A stretch of 64,000 nt of DNA from assembly GCF_040611135.1 (NCBI RefSeq), contig NZ_JBEXNL010000003.1, forward strand, positions 299,923-363,922, in the 5' to 3' direction. This document shows positions 8,070 through 15,435 of this stretch, in pieces. The DNA comes from Tsukamurella sp040611135 (GTDB lineage: Bacteria; Actinomycetota; Actinomycetes; Mycobacteriales; Mycobacteriaceae). Numbering within the stretch: the stretch's first letter is position 1; each line of letters begins with the position of its first letter. The position numbers were made by a program, and so were the translations under genes. The notes under the pieces are model-generated. The model did not search any database. It was not told the DNA's origin and saw only the letters and a list, made by a program, of their open reading frames with translations.

Positions 8070-10097
8070 TCACCAGCCGGGATCGCCGACCATCTGCAGG
8101 CTCACGTAGGACGGCTGCTCCGGGCTCAGCAGCACCGTCTGCTTGCCGAAGCGGGTCTTCACCAGATCGGGAACGGTGGCCAGGTAGCGGGGCACGCTTC
8201 CGGCGTAGACGTCCACCCGCAGGCGATGGCCCTCCTCGAGCAGCGCGTCGGTGGGCACTACGTCGATGTCCAATTCGATGGTCTCGCCCGGCACCACCCG
8301 CTGCTTCGCCGACCAGGTGAGCGGATGGAAAGCGCTGAGCAGCTCACCGTCGAGGTCGAAGGCGCTGCGCGCGGGATCGACGGCCCGGTTGGACGCCAGC
8401 AGGGCGCCGCCGGAGAGCACCGTCGACGTGCCGTCCGGGGCGACGTCGTTGACGGTCACCGTCCAGATCGCCTCGTCGCCCTCGCACTGCGTCACGAGGT
8501 GCACGTTGATCGCGCCGCTGAGCTGCACCGGCACCGTCGCGGGCGGGGACGTGAAGGAGATCGCGCCACGCTCCTGGACGCCCGCGTTCTCGCAGGCCGG
8601 GACCGCCTTCGTCAGGCCTGCGAGCACCATCGTCAGGTCGGGGGAGGCCAGGCCGCGCAGGTCGATCCGCGTGGACGCCGCCTCGCGGCGGCGCGCCGGG
8701 AAGGTGGCGAGCGCACCGTCGTACCTCGCGTGGCCGGCCGTGCCCGACGGTGCCGGAGTGGCGTAGAGCCGCTGGGTGCGGGCGCCGATGCGCGGGAAGG
8801 ACTCGCCCGCGGTCCAGCCGCCGCCCTGCTGCTTGAGCGTCACCGGGCCGTAGCGGTCCACGCCGTTGTCGATGCCCTTGAGCCAGCGGTCGTACCAGGC
8901 ACGCTCGAGTACGTCGATCCGCGGCGGCGCCTGCGTGCCGCCGAAGCCCGCGCCCATGTCGAAGTGGAAGCCGTCGGTGATGACCATCTGCTTCTGTCCG
9001 GCAGGCAGATTCAGGCGCGCGAAGGTGCGGGGCGTGCTGCGGCCGAAGAGGTCGTGCCAGCCGCCGAACAGGAAGGTGGGCGCGGTGATCGCGTCGATGT
9101 TCGCGTTCCGCTCGGTGAAGTAGGGGTTGTCGTTGACCCGAGGATCACGGCCTGTGAGCACGCCCGTGACGACCGACGAGATCTCCGTCGCCGGCGAGAC
9201 GATACGGCTGTGCAGCCAGCGGAAGACATTGCCGTTCACCGTGTCCCGCAGCAGCGTCCGCGGATTGTACAGCCACTTCAGCGCGTTCACGGCGCCGAGC
9301 CACAGCGGGATGAACACCGAGGGCAGGCCGCCCGTGATGTAGATGTCGCGGACGATGTCCTCACTGCCCTCGATCGCGAACACCGCGCCCAGGCCCTCCG
9401 GCGCGTGCCCGGCGGCCTGCAGCGAGTTGATCGCGGAGTACGACCAGCCGCCCATGCCGAGCTTGCCGTCGCACCACGGCTGTTCGCGGGCCCAGGCCAG
9501 CGCCTCGACGGAGTCCTGTTGCTCCCGCGGCCCGAGGATCTGCCAGACGCCGTGCGAGGTGCCGGTGCCGCGGACATCGACGATCACCTGGACGTAGCCG
9601 CTGCGCACCAGCCGCCGGTTGATGCCGAAGCCCTGCAGCAGGCCGCCGGAGAAGTCGACGGTGCCGCCCGTCAGAGTCTTCGAGGCGTTCGTCAGCGCCG
9701 GGCCGACGAACGCCGCGTGCGTCGTCTCGTCGATCGCATCGACGATCATCCGGTTGTACGGGTTGAGGTTGAAGATCGCGGGGTAGGGGCGTGAGGTGGG
9801 CACGCCGTCGATCTCCGCCGGGCGGATCACGGTGGCGCGGAGCACCACCCCGTCGGACATCCGGATGTCGACATTGCGGTCGATGTGGACGCGGGGATAG
9901 GTGAGTCGGCCGTCGACGGCCTCGCGCCAGGCGAGGGCGTCGGCGCCGCCGGTGGGGTCACCGAGGGGGAGGGCGTGGTCGACGCGCGCGTGGTGCTCGC
10001 TGCTGACGGGCGCGGGCAGCGCGGGGCTGCGGTCCCACAACGGGAACCGGACGCCCGACAGCCGGGCGTTCGCTCTACCGGATCGGCTGGTCGCCAT
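8070..10097 (-). CDS. CocE/NonD-family serine hydrolase (X-Pro dipeptidyl-peptidase-like)
   Basis: This is a 675-aa alpha/beta hydrolase with the CocE/NonD layout. The N-terminal part has DVRGTGTSHG and the nucleophile elbow GMGGWSYSAIN (Ser). Asp in FLFGGWHDLFGRS and His in ITDGFHFDMG complete the triad. The C-terminal third is the jelly-roll domain PF08530. Members hydrolyse esters, acyl compounds or N-terminal X-Pro peptides; the substrate is unknown. No signal peptide is seen. The ATG at 10097 is chosen over 10115 because AAGGAAGGGG lies 7 bases before it. The upstream 11-bp-phased boxes resemble those before the aldehyde dehydrogenase gene, suggesting co-regulation. Confidence 0.88.
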   Translation of the reverse strand: MATSRSGRANARLSGVRFPLWDRSPALPAPVSSEHHARVDHALPLGDPTGGADALAWREAVDGRLTYPRVHIDRNVDIRMSDGVVLRATVIRPAEIDGVPTSRPYPAIFNLNPYNRMIVDAIDETTHAAFVGPALTNASKTLTGGTVDFSGGLLQGFGINRRLVRSGYVQVIVDVRGTGTSHGVWQILGPREQQDSVEALAWAREQPWCDGKLGMGGWSYSAINSLQAAGHAPEGLGAVFAIEGSEDIVRDIYITGGLPSVFIPLWLGAVNALKWLYNPRTLLRDTVNGNVFRWLHSRIVSPATEISSVVTGVLTGRDPRVNDNPYFTERNANIDAITAPTFLFGGWHDLFGRSTPRTFARLNLPAGQKQMVITDGFHFDMGAGFGGTQAPPRIDVLERAWYDRWLKGIDNGVDRYGPVTLKQQGGGWTAGESFPRIGARTQRLYATPAPSGTAGHARYDGALATFPARRREAASTRIDLRGLASPDLTMVLAGLTKAVPACENAGVQERGAISFTSPPATVPVQLSGAINVHLVTQCEGDEAIWTVTVNDVAPDGTSTVLSGGALLASNRAVDPARSAFDLDGELLSAFHPLTWSAKQRVVPGETIELDIDVVPTDALLEEGHRLRVDVYAGSVPRYLATVPDLVKTRFGKQTVLLSPEQPSYVSLQMVGDPGW

Positions 10098-10165
10098 TGC
10101 AACCCCTTCCTTCAATCGTCAACTTAGAGCACTGGTGACATACCTCACAAATTTGGGGTGCAGTT

Positions 10166-10194
10166 GTTGCAGATCCGATGCAGAACAGTTGCAT
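10166..10194. promoter_or_regulatory. Phased (G)TTGCA/ATGCA boxes upstream of the CocE-type gene
   Basis: GTTGCAG (10166), GATGCAG (10177) and GTTGCAT (10188) repeat at exact 11-bp intervals, 69-97 bp upstream of the start codon at 10097. A further GATGCAG is at 10220. The pattern and distance match the array at 6675-6703. The region is shared with the divergent gene starting at 10306. Confidence 0.55.
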
Positions 10195-10305
10195 TCCGTG
10201 TGGTGTCCGGATCACGCTGGATGCAGCACTCCGCACGTGCCTCCCGTGCCCGATAGGCTCGATCCCGCACATCGCTGACGAAGACCCGAATCCCGGAGGT
10301 TCCCC

Positions 10306-10746
10306 ATGTCGCTGACCACCACGCTCCTCGATCCCGCGCGCCAGCCGGCCGTCGTCGCCGACTTCGCGTCGGTCGTCGAAGCCGAGGTCGGCGACAAGAG
10401 CGGCCTGTCCGGCACCGTCATCAAGACCGCCTACGCGGCGGTCAAGAAGGTCTCGCCCTCGGTCATCGAGTCGGCGCTGACCAAGCTGCTCCCGGACTTC
10501 GCCGCCGCACTCGACCCCTTCTGGACCGAGTTCTCGGCCCAGGGCCCCGGCGACTTCGGCCAATTCCTCGCCGCGCGCGGCGACGCCGTCGGTGACGCGC
10601 TGCTCGCGGTGACCGACAAGAAGGCCGAGTCCACCAGCCAGCCCGCGCTGCGCAAGGCCTACTCGAGCCTGCGCGGCAAGGCCAAGGAGAACGTCGTCGC
10701 GGCGCTGCCCCGCGTCGGCGCGGCCGTCCAGAAGAACGCCGCCTGA
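10306..10746 (+). CDS. Conserved actinobacterial protein (DUF6918-like)
   Basis: This is a 146-aa soluble, helix-rich protein without a signal peptide (MSLTTTLLDPARQPAVVADF...). It is rich in Ala and Lys and contains SVIESALTKLLPDFAAALDPFW. It resembles a family of about 150-aa proteins in Mycobacteriales that I believe corresponds to DUF6918; that identification is from memory. A clear ribosome site GGAGG lies 7 bases before the ATG at 10306. The gene is followed 2 bp later by a RidA-family gene and probably shares its transcript. Its function is unknown. Confidence 0.7.
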   Translation: MSLTTTLLDPARQPAVVADFASVVEAEVGDKSGLSGTVIKTAYAAVKKVSPSVIESALTKLLPDFAAALDPFWTEFSAQGPGDFGQFLAARGDAVGDALLAVTDKKAESTSQPALRKAYSSLRGKAKENVVAALPRVGAAVQKNAA

Positions 10747-10748
10747 TC

Positions 10749-11141
10749 ATGGGGAAGGTGCAGCTCCACGGCTCGGACCAGCTGACCACCGCGGTCGAGC
10801 ACGCCTACAGCGCCACGGTGCCGGCGGGCACCACGGTGCACATCGCCGGCGTCGCGCCGCTCGATGCGGGCGGCACGACCGTCGCCCCCGGCGACGTCCA
10901 GGGCCAGGTCCGCGCCGCCGTCGCCAACCTCCGGGTGATCTTGGGGGAGCGCGGCGCCGAGCTTGCCGACGTCGCGCGACTGACGGTGTTCGTCGCCGAA
11001 CACCTGCAGGTCGACCTGCAGGTCGCGGTGGACACCCTCGCGGAGGTCTTCGTCGACCTGCCGCCGCTGTCGGTGATCGGTGTGAGCCGGCTCCGGTACG
11101 ACGACCAGGTGGTCGAACTGGAGGCAGTGGCCGCAGTGTGA
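10749..11141 (+). CDS. RidA/YjgF-family protein
   Basis: This is a 130-aa protein of the RidA (YjgF/YER057c/UK114) fold: HIAGVAPLDAGG near the N-terminus, QVRAAVANLRVILGERGAEL in the middle and SVIGVSRLRYDDQVVELEAVA at the end. Family members are trimeric cytosolic enzymes; classical RidA deaminates reactive enamine/imine intermediates from PLP enzymes. The classical catalytic Arg may correspond to the Arg in GVSRLRY, but this subgroup is divergent, so imine deaminase activity is not certain. It starts 2 bp after the preceding stop and is probably cotranscribed. Confidence 0.85.
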   Translation: MGKVQLHGSDQLTTAVEHAYSATVPAGTTVHIAGVAPLDAGGTTVAPGDVQGQVRAAVANLRVILGERGAELADVARLTVFVAEHLQVDLQVAVDTLAEVFVDLPPLSVIGVSRLRYDDQVVELEAVAAV

Positions 11142-11299
11142 CGGTCGACCCGTCGTCCAGCCGGGCGATGGGTGGCCCGGGCAGGCGGCGCTGTGAGCGC
11201 GCGGCCGTGACCTGTGACAACGCGCACAGGTTCGCGGTCGCGCAAGCGCTCGCCACAGTGGTTCGTTCGCGCCGAACGGCAGGGTCTACCGTGGAAGGC

Positions 11300-11914
11300 G
11301 TGAGTACGCCTTCTTCCGCAGATGCCGTGGCCACCGTGATCACCGGGGCGAGTTGGCCCCGGATCCTGACCTGGCGGTCCGCGGACGGGAACCTGTTGGA
11401 GTCCGTCCGGGTGCAGCTCAGTGGCGACCGGATCAAGGCCTATGGCCGGATCATCTCGGCGCCGACGGGCGACAGTCCTGCGTTCAACGCCTCCTACGAC
11501 CTGGTCACCGACGACGAGGGCGTCACCAAGCGGCTGTCGGTGCACGCCCTGACGGCAGCCGGTGAGTCCCAGGTGACCATCGCCCGGGACGGCGAGAACC
11601 ACTGGCTGGTGCAGGGCGCGCAGGGCTCCGAGCGCGGCTTCTTCTCCGGCGCCCTGAGCGTGGACGTGCTCAAGTCCGCGTTCTTCAACGCCCTGACGAT
11701 CCGCCGGTTCGACCTGCAGAGCCATCCCGAGGACATCGACGTGCCGGTCGTGTACGTGGATCTGCCCAGCCTCGCGGTCAAGGAGACGGTCATCAACTAC
11801 GACGGTGCCGCCGACGGCATCACGGTGATCTCGCCGATCAGCAGCTCCAAGGTCTCCGTCGACGCCGATGGTTTCGTCGTCGACTACCCGGGCCTGTCGA
11901 CCCGCGTCGAGTAG
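11300..11914 (+). CDS. Putative glycolipid-binding protein (PF06475-like)
   Basis: This is an approximately 204-aa soluble protein made of alternating strands (ILTWRSADGNLLESVRVQLS, AYGRIISAP, FNASYDLVTDDEGVTKRLSV), the pattern of the Glycolipid_bind family (a fold solved for Pseudomonas PA1994). The name of that family comes from fold similarity, not from a proven ligand. The frame extends upstream to 11138, but the first 54 codons are atypical and overlap the RidA gene. GTG 11300 or GTG 11291 are the likely starts; 11291 has better spacing from AGGG. The gene ends 17 bp from the convergent tyrA. Confidence 0.7.
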   Translation: MSTPSSADAVATVITGASWPRILTWRSADGNLLESVRVQLSGDRIKAYGRIISAPTGDSPAFNASYDLVTDDEGVTKRLSVHALTAAGESQVTIARDGENHWLVQGAQGSERGFFSGALSVDVLKSAFFNALTIRRFDLQSHPEDIDVPVVYVDLPSLAVKETVINYDGAADGITVISPISSSKVSVDADGFVVDYPGLSTRVE

Positions 11915-11931
11915 GTCGCCGCGAGCGGCGT

Positions 11932-12900
11932 TCAGTCCAGAGAGGTGATCACGCCACCCGCGTGACCGGCCTCGCGCAGCGCCCGCTGCCACCCCGCCCC
12001 GTCGAGTACGGGAGCGATCGGGGTGCGGCGGGCGTTCTCGTACCGCTTGCGCGCCGCGTAGCCCCGCTCGGTGATCGTCCCGACCGTGCCGCGTTCGGCC
12101 AGTTCGGCGCGGGCCGCGGTCAGCTCGGCGATCGTGTCGTCGAGGGCGTCGAGCAGGGCCTCGGCGTTGGCCTCGCACATGGCGTTCACCAGCGACGGTG
12201 CGGTGCCCGCCACCCGCGTGACATCCCGGAAGCTGCTCGCCGCCAGCGAGTGGGCCAGCTGCTTGGCCGCGGGATCCAGTTCTGCGGTGATGGCCACGGC
12301 CTCGGCCACCACGTGCACCGAGTGCGAGATCCGTGCCACAGCGGCGTCGTGCTCCGCGGAGCCCGCGGGCACGATGACGGCGCCGCAGTCCAGGCCCACC
12401 GTCGCGGCCAGCCGCCAGGCGTGCGTGGGAGTGTCATCGTCGGCGGTGACGACCCAGGTGGCACCGTCGAAGAGGGTGGCGTCGGTGGCCTCCCAGCCGG
12501 AGAAGGCGGTCCCGGCCATCGGATGGCCGCCGGCGTACCGCCCCGTCAGGCCCGCTGCGGCGACCCGCCGCGCGACGTCCCCCTTGACGCTCACCGCGTC
12601 GGTGAGCCACGCGTTCGGGGCGTGCTCCGCGACGGCGGCCAGCACGCCGTCGAGCGCCGGGACGGGGACGGCGACCACGATCACGTGCCCGCCCTGATCG
12701 GCCCGACGCAGGGTCGCGACCAGGTCGGACGAGGCGTCGAAGCCGGCGGCGTCGGCGTCGTCGACCGCGGCGGCGGAGCGGTTCCAGCCGTACGCCGGGC
12801 GACCGGCGCGGCCCAGGGCCCGCAGGATCGAGCCGCCGATCAGGCCGAGGCCGAGGACGCACACGGGGACGGCGGAATGAGGAGCACGCTGCGCAGACAC
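11932..12900 (-). CDS. tyrA: Prephenate dehydrogenase
   Basis: This is a 322-aa TyrA. The N-terminal NAD(P)-binding Rossmann motif is VLGLGLIGGS (residues about 15-25). The catalytic region includes TDAVSVKGDVARRV, GGHPMAGTAFSGW with the conserved His, and a second helical domain with RISHSVHVVAEA. It converts prephenate to 4-hydroxyphenylpyruvate (or arogenate to tyrosine) in tyrosine synthesis. No ACT domain follows, so feedback control would differ from ACT-bearing TyrA proteins. The ATG at 12900 is 78 bp from the divergent TadA-partner gene, so the two promoters share that gap. Confidence 0.93.
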   Translation of the reverse strand: MSAQRAPHSAVPVCVLGLGLIGGSILRALGRAGRPAYGWNRSAAAVDDADAAGFDASSDLVATLRRADQGGHVIVVAVPVPALDGVLAAVAEHAPNAWLTDAVSVKGDVARRVAAAGLTGRYAGGHPMAGTAFSGWEATDATLFDGATWVVTADDDTPTHAWRLAATVGLDCGAVIVPAGSAEHDAAVARISHSVHVVAEAVAITAELDPAAKQLAHSLAASSFRDVTRVAGTAPSLVNAMCEANAEALLDALDDTIAELTAARAELAERGTVGTITERGYAARKRYENARRTPIAPVLDGAGWQRALREAGHAGGVITSLD

Positions 12901-12978
12901 CCCGACAGCGTTCCACAGCCGCGTTCGGAAGCCGGATGGACGTGTCGCGGACGGGCGTTTGCGGATACGGTTTCACCC

Positions 12979-13497
12979 ATGGCCGCACAGACCTCACCGG
13001 AGCGCTACGACGACACCGACGGCTACGCCGTGGCAGTGACCCGCGAGGAGACCACCTGGACCGTGCACCTCCTCGACCCCGGAGCCCTGGGCAGCATCGC
13101 CAAGGCCGAGCAGGAGATCAAGGCGCTGCGCGTCACCGGCGCGGTCTTCGGCCTGCTCAACGTCGACGACGAGTACTTCGTCGTCGTCCGGCCCGGTCCC
13201 TCGGGCACACGACTGCTGCTCTCCGACGCCACCGCCGCCGTCTTCGACGAGCTCGCCGAGCAGGCGCTCGAGCGGCTCAACATCGACGTGCCCGACATCG
13301 ACCCCGAGGAGATCGAGGAGACCGACCCCTGGCCCGAGGGCGACCTGGCGATCCTCGGCGATCTGGGGCTGGGGGAGCAGGAGCTCGGCGTCCTGCTCGC
13401 GGATCCCGACCTGTACCCGGACGAGCAGCTCCAGGTGATCGCCGAGCGCCTCGGCTTCGACTCCCAGCTCGGCGCGGTCCTGGACTCGCTCGGCTAG
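12979..13497 (+). CDS. tRNA adenosine deaminase-associated protein
   Basis: This is a 172-aa acidic protein found immediately upstream of tadA in many Mycobacteriales. It contains WTVHLLDPGALGSIAKAEQE, FGLLNVDDEYFVVVRP and an Asp/Glu-rich stretch NIDVPDIDPEEIEETDPWPE. It has no signal peptide or membrane helix. The name reflects genomic association; no activity is established. Its stop and the tadA GTG share a base (TAGTG), indicating translational coupling. Confidence 0.85.
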   Translation: MAAQTSPERYDDTDGYAVAVTREETTWTVHLLDPGALGSIAKAEQEIKALRVTGAVFGLLNVDDEYFVVVRPGPSGTRLLLSDATAAVFDELAEQALERLNIDVPDIDPEEIEETDPWPEGDLAILGDLGLGEQELGVLLADPDLYPDEQLQVIAERLGFDSQLGAVLDSLG

Positions 13498-13961
13498 TGG
13501 CGTTGCTGGACGCCGAACGCGCGGCCATGGGCTTCGCGCTCGAGGCCGCGGGTCTCTCGGGGCCCGACGACGTGCCGGTCGGCGCTGCGGTCCTCGCGCC
13601 CGACGGTGCCGTGCTCGCGCTCGCCGGGAATCGTCGGGAACAGCTGGGCGACCCGACGGCCCACGCGGAGATCCTCGCCCTCCGGGCCGCGGCGGCCCGG
13701 TTCGGGGACGGCTGGCGCCTCGGCGGCTGCACCCTCGCGGTGACCCTCGAACCGTGTGCGATGTGCGCGGGCGCGCTGGTCTCCGCCCGGATCGAGCACC
13801 TGATCTTCGGGGCCTTCGAACCCAAGACCGGCGCGGTGGGCTCGGTCTGGGACGTGGTGCGCGACCCGCGCGTCACTCACCGGGTGACGGTGCGCGGCGG
13901 GGTCCGCGAGGCGGAGTGCGCGGCGCTGCTGCACGACTTCTTTCAGCCGCACCGGTCCTGA
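13497..13961 (+). CDS. tadA: tRNA(Arg) adenosine-34 deaminase
   Basis: This is a 154-aa zinc deaminase of the CDA superfamily. The zinc site is visible as HAEIL (His ligand plus catalytic Glu) and PCAMCAGA (two Cys ligands), followed by the FGAFEPKTGAVGSVWDV segment typical of TadA. It converts A34 to inosine in tRNA-Arg(ACG). The GTG at 13497 overlaps the preceding stop, and it was chosen because the next Met lies too close to the first beta strand. It is followed after 46 bp by tRNA-Ser(CGA). Confidence 0.93.
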   Translation: MALLDAERAAMGFALEAAGLSGPDDVPVGAAVLAPDGAVLALAGNRREQLGDPTAHAEILALRAAAARFGDGWRLGGCTLAVTLEPCAMCAGALVSARIEHLIFGAFEPKTGAVGSVWDVVRDPRVTHRVTVRGGVREAECAALLHDFFQPHRS

Positions 13962-13970
13962 CCTGCCGAT

Positions 13971-14759
13971 TTATCTCCCGGGGCGACTTCCGGTAAAGTA
14001 CTCCGGCGGTGGCGTGTCCGAGCGGCCGAAGGTGCAACACTCGAAATGTTGTGTGCGGTAACCCCGTACCGGGGGTTCAAATCCCCCCGCCACCGCCGAG
14101 AGAGGCCCTCTCCGACCCCGGTCGGAGAGGGCCTCTCCGTTCTGGGGCGGCGTGCCGGCCGCGCGGCCCCGCGGGGTGCGCCGCAGCCACCACTCGCAGA
14201 AGCCGATCGCGATCAGCCAGCTCGGCCAGGCGACGATCGCCGGCCCCCACGAGTCCATGAAGGACTCCGGCACGCCCGCGGCGTCGAGGACGAGGAACGA
14301 GACCGGCCCCAGGATCCGGTTGATGATCACCGAGTACATCAGCGCCGCGCTGCGCAGCATCCAGCGTCGATGCGCGGACACGTCGCCGCCCACGATCGCG
14401 CGGACGCCGAGCGCCGTGAACAGCAGCATGAGCGAGCCCAGCGTGACGTTGGAGGCGGCATTCACCGGCCCGAAGGGTGTGACGGTGCCGATCGCGATGG
14501 CCGCGAGCCCGACGGGCAGCGCGCACGCGACGTAGATCCGGCCGGCGATCCAGTGGTAGCGCGCGAACCAGCGCCGGCCGAGCTGGACCAGCCCGGCGAG
14601 CATCGCGACGGACCCGAGCAGGATGTGCCCGACGAGGAGCCCGTAGTACCAGTTCGGCTGGTCGTCGAGCGGGACGCGGCTACCGCCCGTGAGGTAGGGC
14701 GGGAGGGAGTAGGCGAGGAAGACGAGCACCACCAGGGCGCCGACCAGCAGTTTCTTCAT
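13971..14759 (-). CDS. DUF2306-type membrane protein, 3' end antisense to a tRNA
   Basis: The first about 215 residues form a polytopic membrane protein: an N-terminal helix LLVGALVVLVFLAYSLPPYL, then about five more helices, with the conserved HILLGSVAML, HWIAGRIYV and SAHRRWMLRSAALMYS segments (conserved His and Arg) of DUF2306, which resembles cytochrome b561-like membrane proteins. Function is not established. After TPPQNGEALSDRG the frame passes through a 17-bp terminator hairpin and the complement of tRNA-Ser(CGA) before its stop at 13971, so the last about 45 residues are encoded by terminator and antisense tRNA sequence. The genuine C-terminus may have been extended by loss of the native stop. 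Confidence 0.75.
   Translation of the reverse strand: MKKLLVGALVVLVFLAYSLPPYLTGGSRVPLDDQPNWYYGLLVGHILLGSVAMLAGLVQLGRRWFARYHWIAGRIYVACALPVGLAAIAIGTVTPFGPVNAASNVTLGSLMLLFTALGVRAIVGGDVSAHRRWMLRSAALMYSVIINRILGPVSFLVLDAAGVPESFMDSWGPAIVAWPSWLIAIGFCEWWLRRTPRGRAAGTPPQNGEALSDRGRRGPLSAVAGGFEPPVRGYRTQHFECCTFGRSDTPPPEYFTGSRPGR
14008..14095 (+). tRNA. tRNA-Ser (anticodon CGA)
   Basis: The acceptor stem GGTGGCG pairs with CGCCACC and the discriminator is G. The anticodon arm AACACTCGAAATGTT gives anticodon CGA, reading UCG. There is a long variable arm typical of tRNA-Ser and the T arm GGGGGTTCAAATCCCCC. CCA is not encoded (GCC follows). The length is 88 nt. Confidence 0.95.
14100..14137 (+). terminator. 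Strong hairpin terminator after tRNA-Ser(CGA)
   Basis: A perfect 17-bp stem (14100-14116 with 14121-14137) encloses a CCCG tetraloop, starting 4 bp after the tRNA. A short pyrimidine-rich tail follows without a long T-run. The stem is symmetric, so it may also act on transcription of the convergent DUF2306 gene, whose frame reads through it. Confidence 0.85.
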
Positions 14760-14892
14760 GCTCGGAACGCTAGGAGTCGTCCGCGCGTGGGCGGATCACT
14801 CGCACGGGTGGCGCTGCGTAGTCCGCTCGGGTGAGAGACCTCGCCGCACTCGCCGTTCCGCGGTCGGATCATGGCCGCCGCGCTCGCGGACG

Positions 14893-15294
14893 TCAGTGGG
14901 AGGTGAAGAAGCCGATCGCCCTGCCCCCGTTGTCGCAGCGCGCGAGCATGCCGGGGGTCGTCGGGAAGGTGCAGTTCCAGCCCTCGACGGTGACGGGCTG
15001 CCCTGTCGCGATCTTCGGCCCGAACGCGGTGGCCACGCGCATCGCCTCGGCGCAGTCGACCTTGGCGGTCCCGAGGGCGTGCACGTACAGGGCCCCGTCG
15101 GGGCCGCGGGTCTGCCCGCACATCTCGGCGCGGGTCTCGGCGGCGGCCGCGGTCGTGGTGGCCGACGGTGCGCCGGACGGCGCGGGGGCGGTGGATGAGT
15201 CGGAGGAGCTGCCGCAGCCGGCCAGGAAGAGGCCGCACGCTGTGGCGGCTGCGACGGCTGTGACAGGCGTTGCGATGCGCTGAAAGGCGGTCAT
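14893..15294 (-). CDS. Small secreted lipoprotein of unknown function
   Basis: This is a 133-aa protein with a type-II signal peptide: MTAFQRIATPVTAVAAATAC, then lipobox LAGC (Cys27), and a Ser/Thr/Ala/Pro-rich spacer. The mature part has four further Cys (AEMCGQTRG, KVDCAEA, GWNCTFP, LARCDNGGRAIGFF), probably forming two disulphides. No enzymatic motif is seen. I do not recognise the family beyond similarity to small mycobacterial lipoproteins. It is divergent from the MMPL gene, with a 141-bp gap that holds both promoters. Confidence 0.8.
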   Translation of the reverse strand: MTAFQRIATPVTAVAAATACGLFLAGCGSSSDSSTAPAPSGAPSATTTAAAAETRAEMCGQTRGPDGALYVHALGTAKVDCAEAMRVATAFGPKIATGQPVTVEGWNCTFPTTPGMLARCDNGGRAIGFFTSH

Positions 15295-15435
15295 ACCGTG
15301 CACAGTACCTGCGTCTCGGTGATGAGCCTCACAAAACTGCCGGTCAGCGACTTTATTGCGGACGGAAACCATCGGTACACTCGACAGCGACTCGTAACAC
15401 GCAGCCCTCGCGCCTCGACGACTCGGAGTACCTCC

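Noticed and set aside
6669..9794. A very long plus-strand frame (1041 codons) opposite the regulator and hydrolase genes
   Set aside because: Antisense shadow of high-GC genes; Arg/Gln/Gly/Val-rich, with no recognisable domain, and the opposite strand has clear catalytic motifs.
9901..10278. Plus-strand frame across the CocE start and the phased boxes
   Set aside because: It would cover a regulatory array; no ribosome site or recognisable product.
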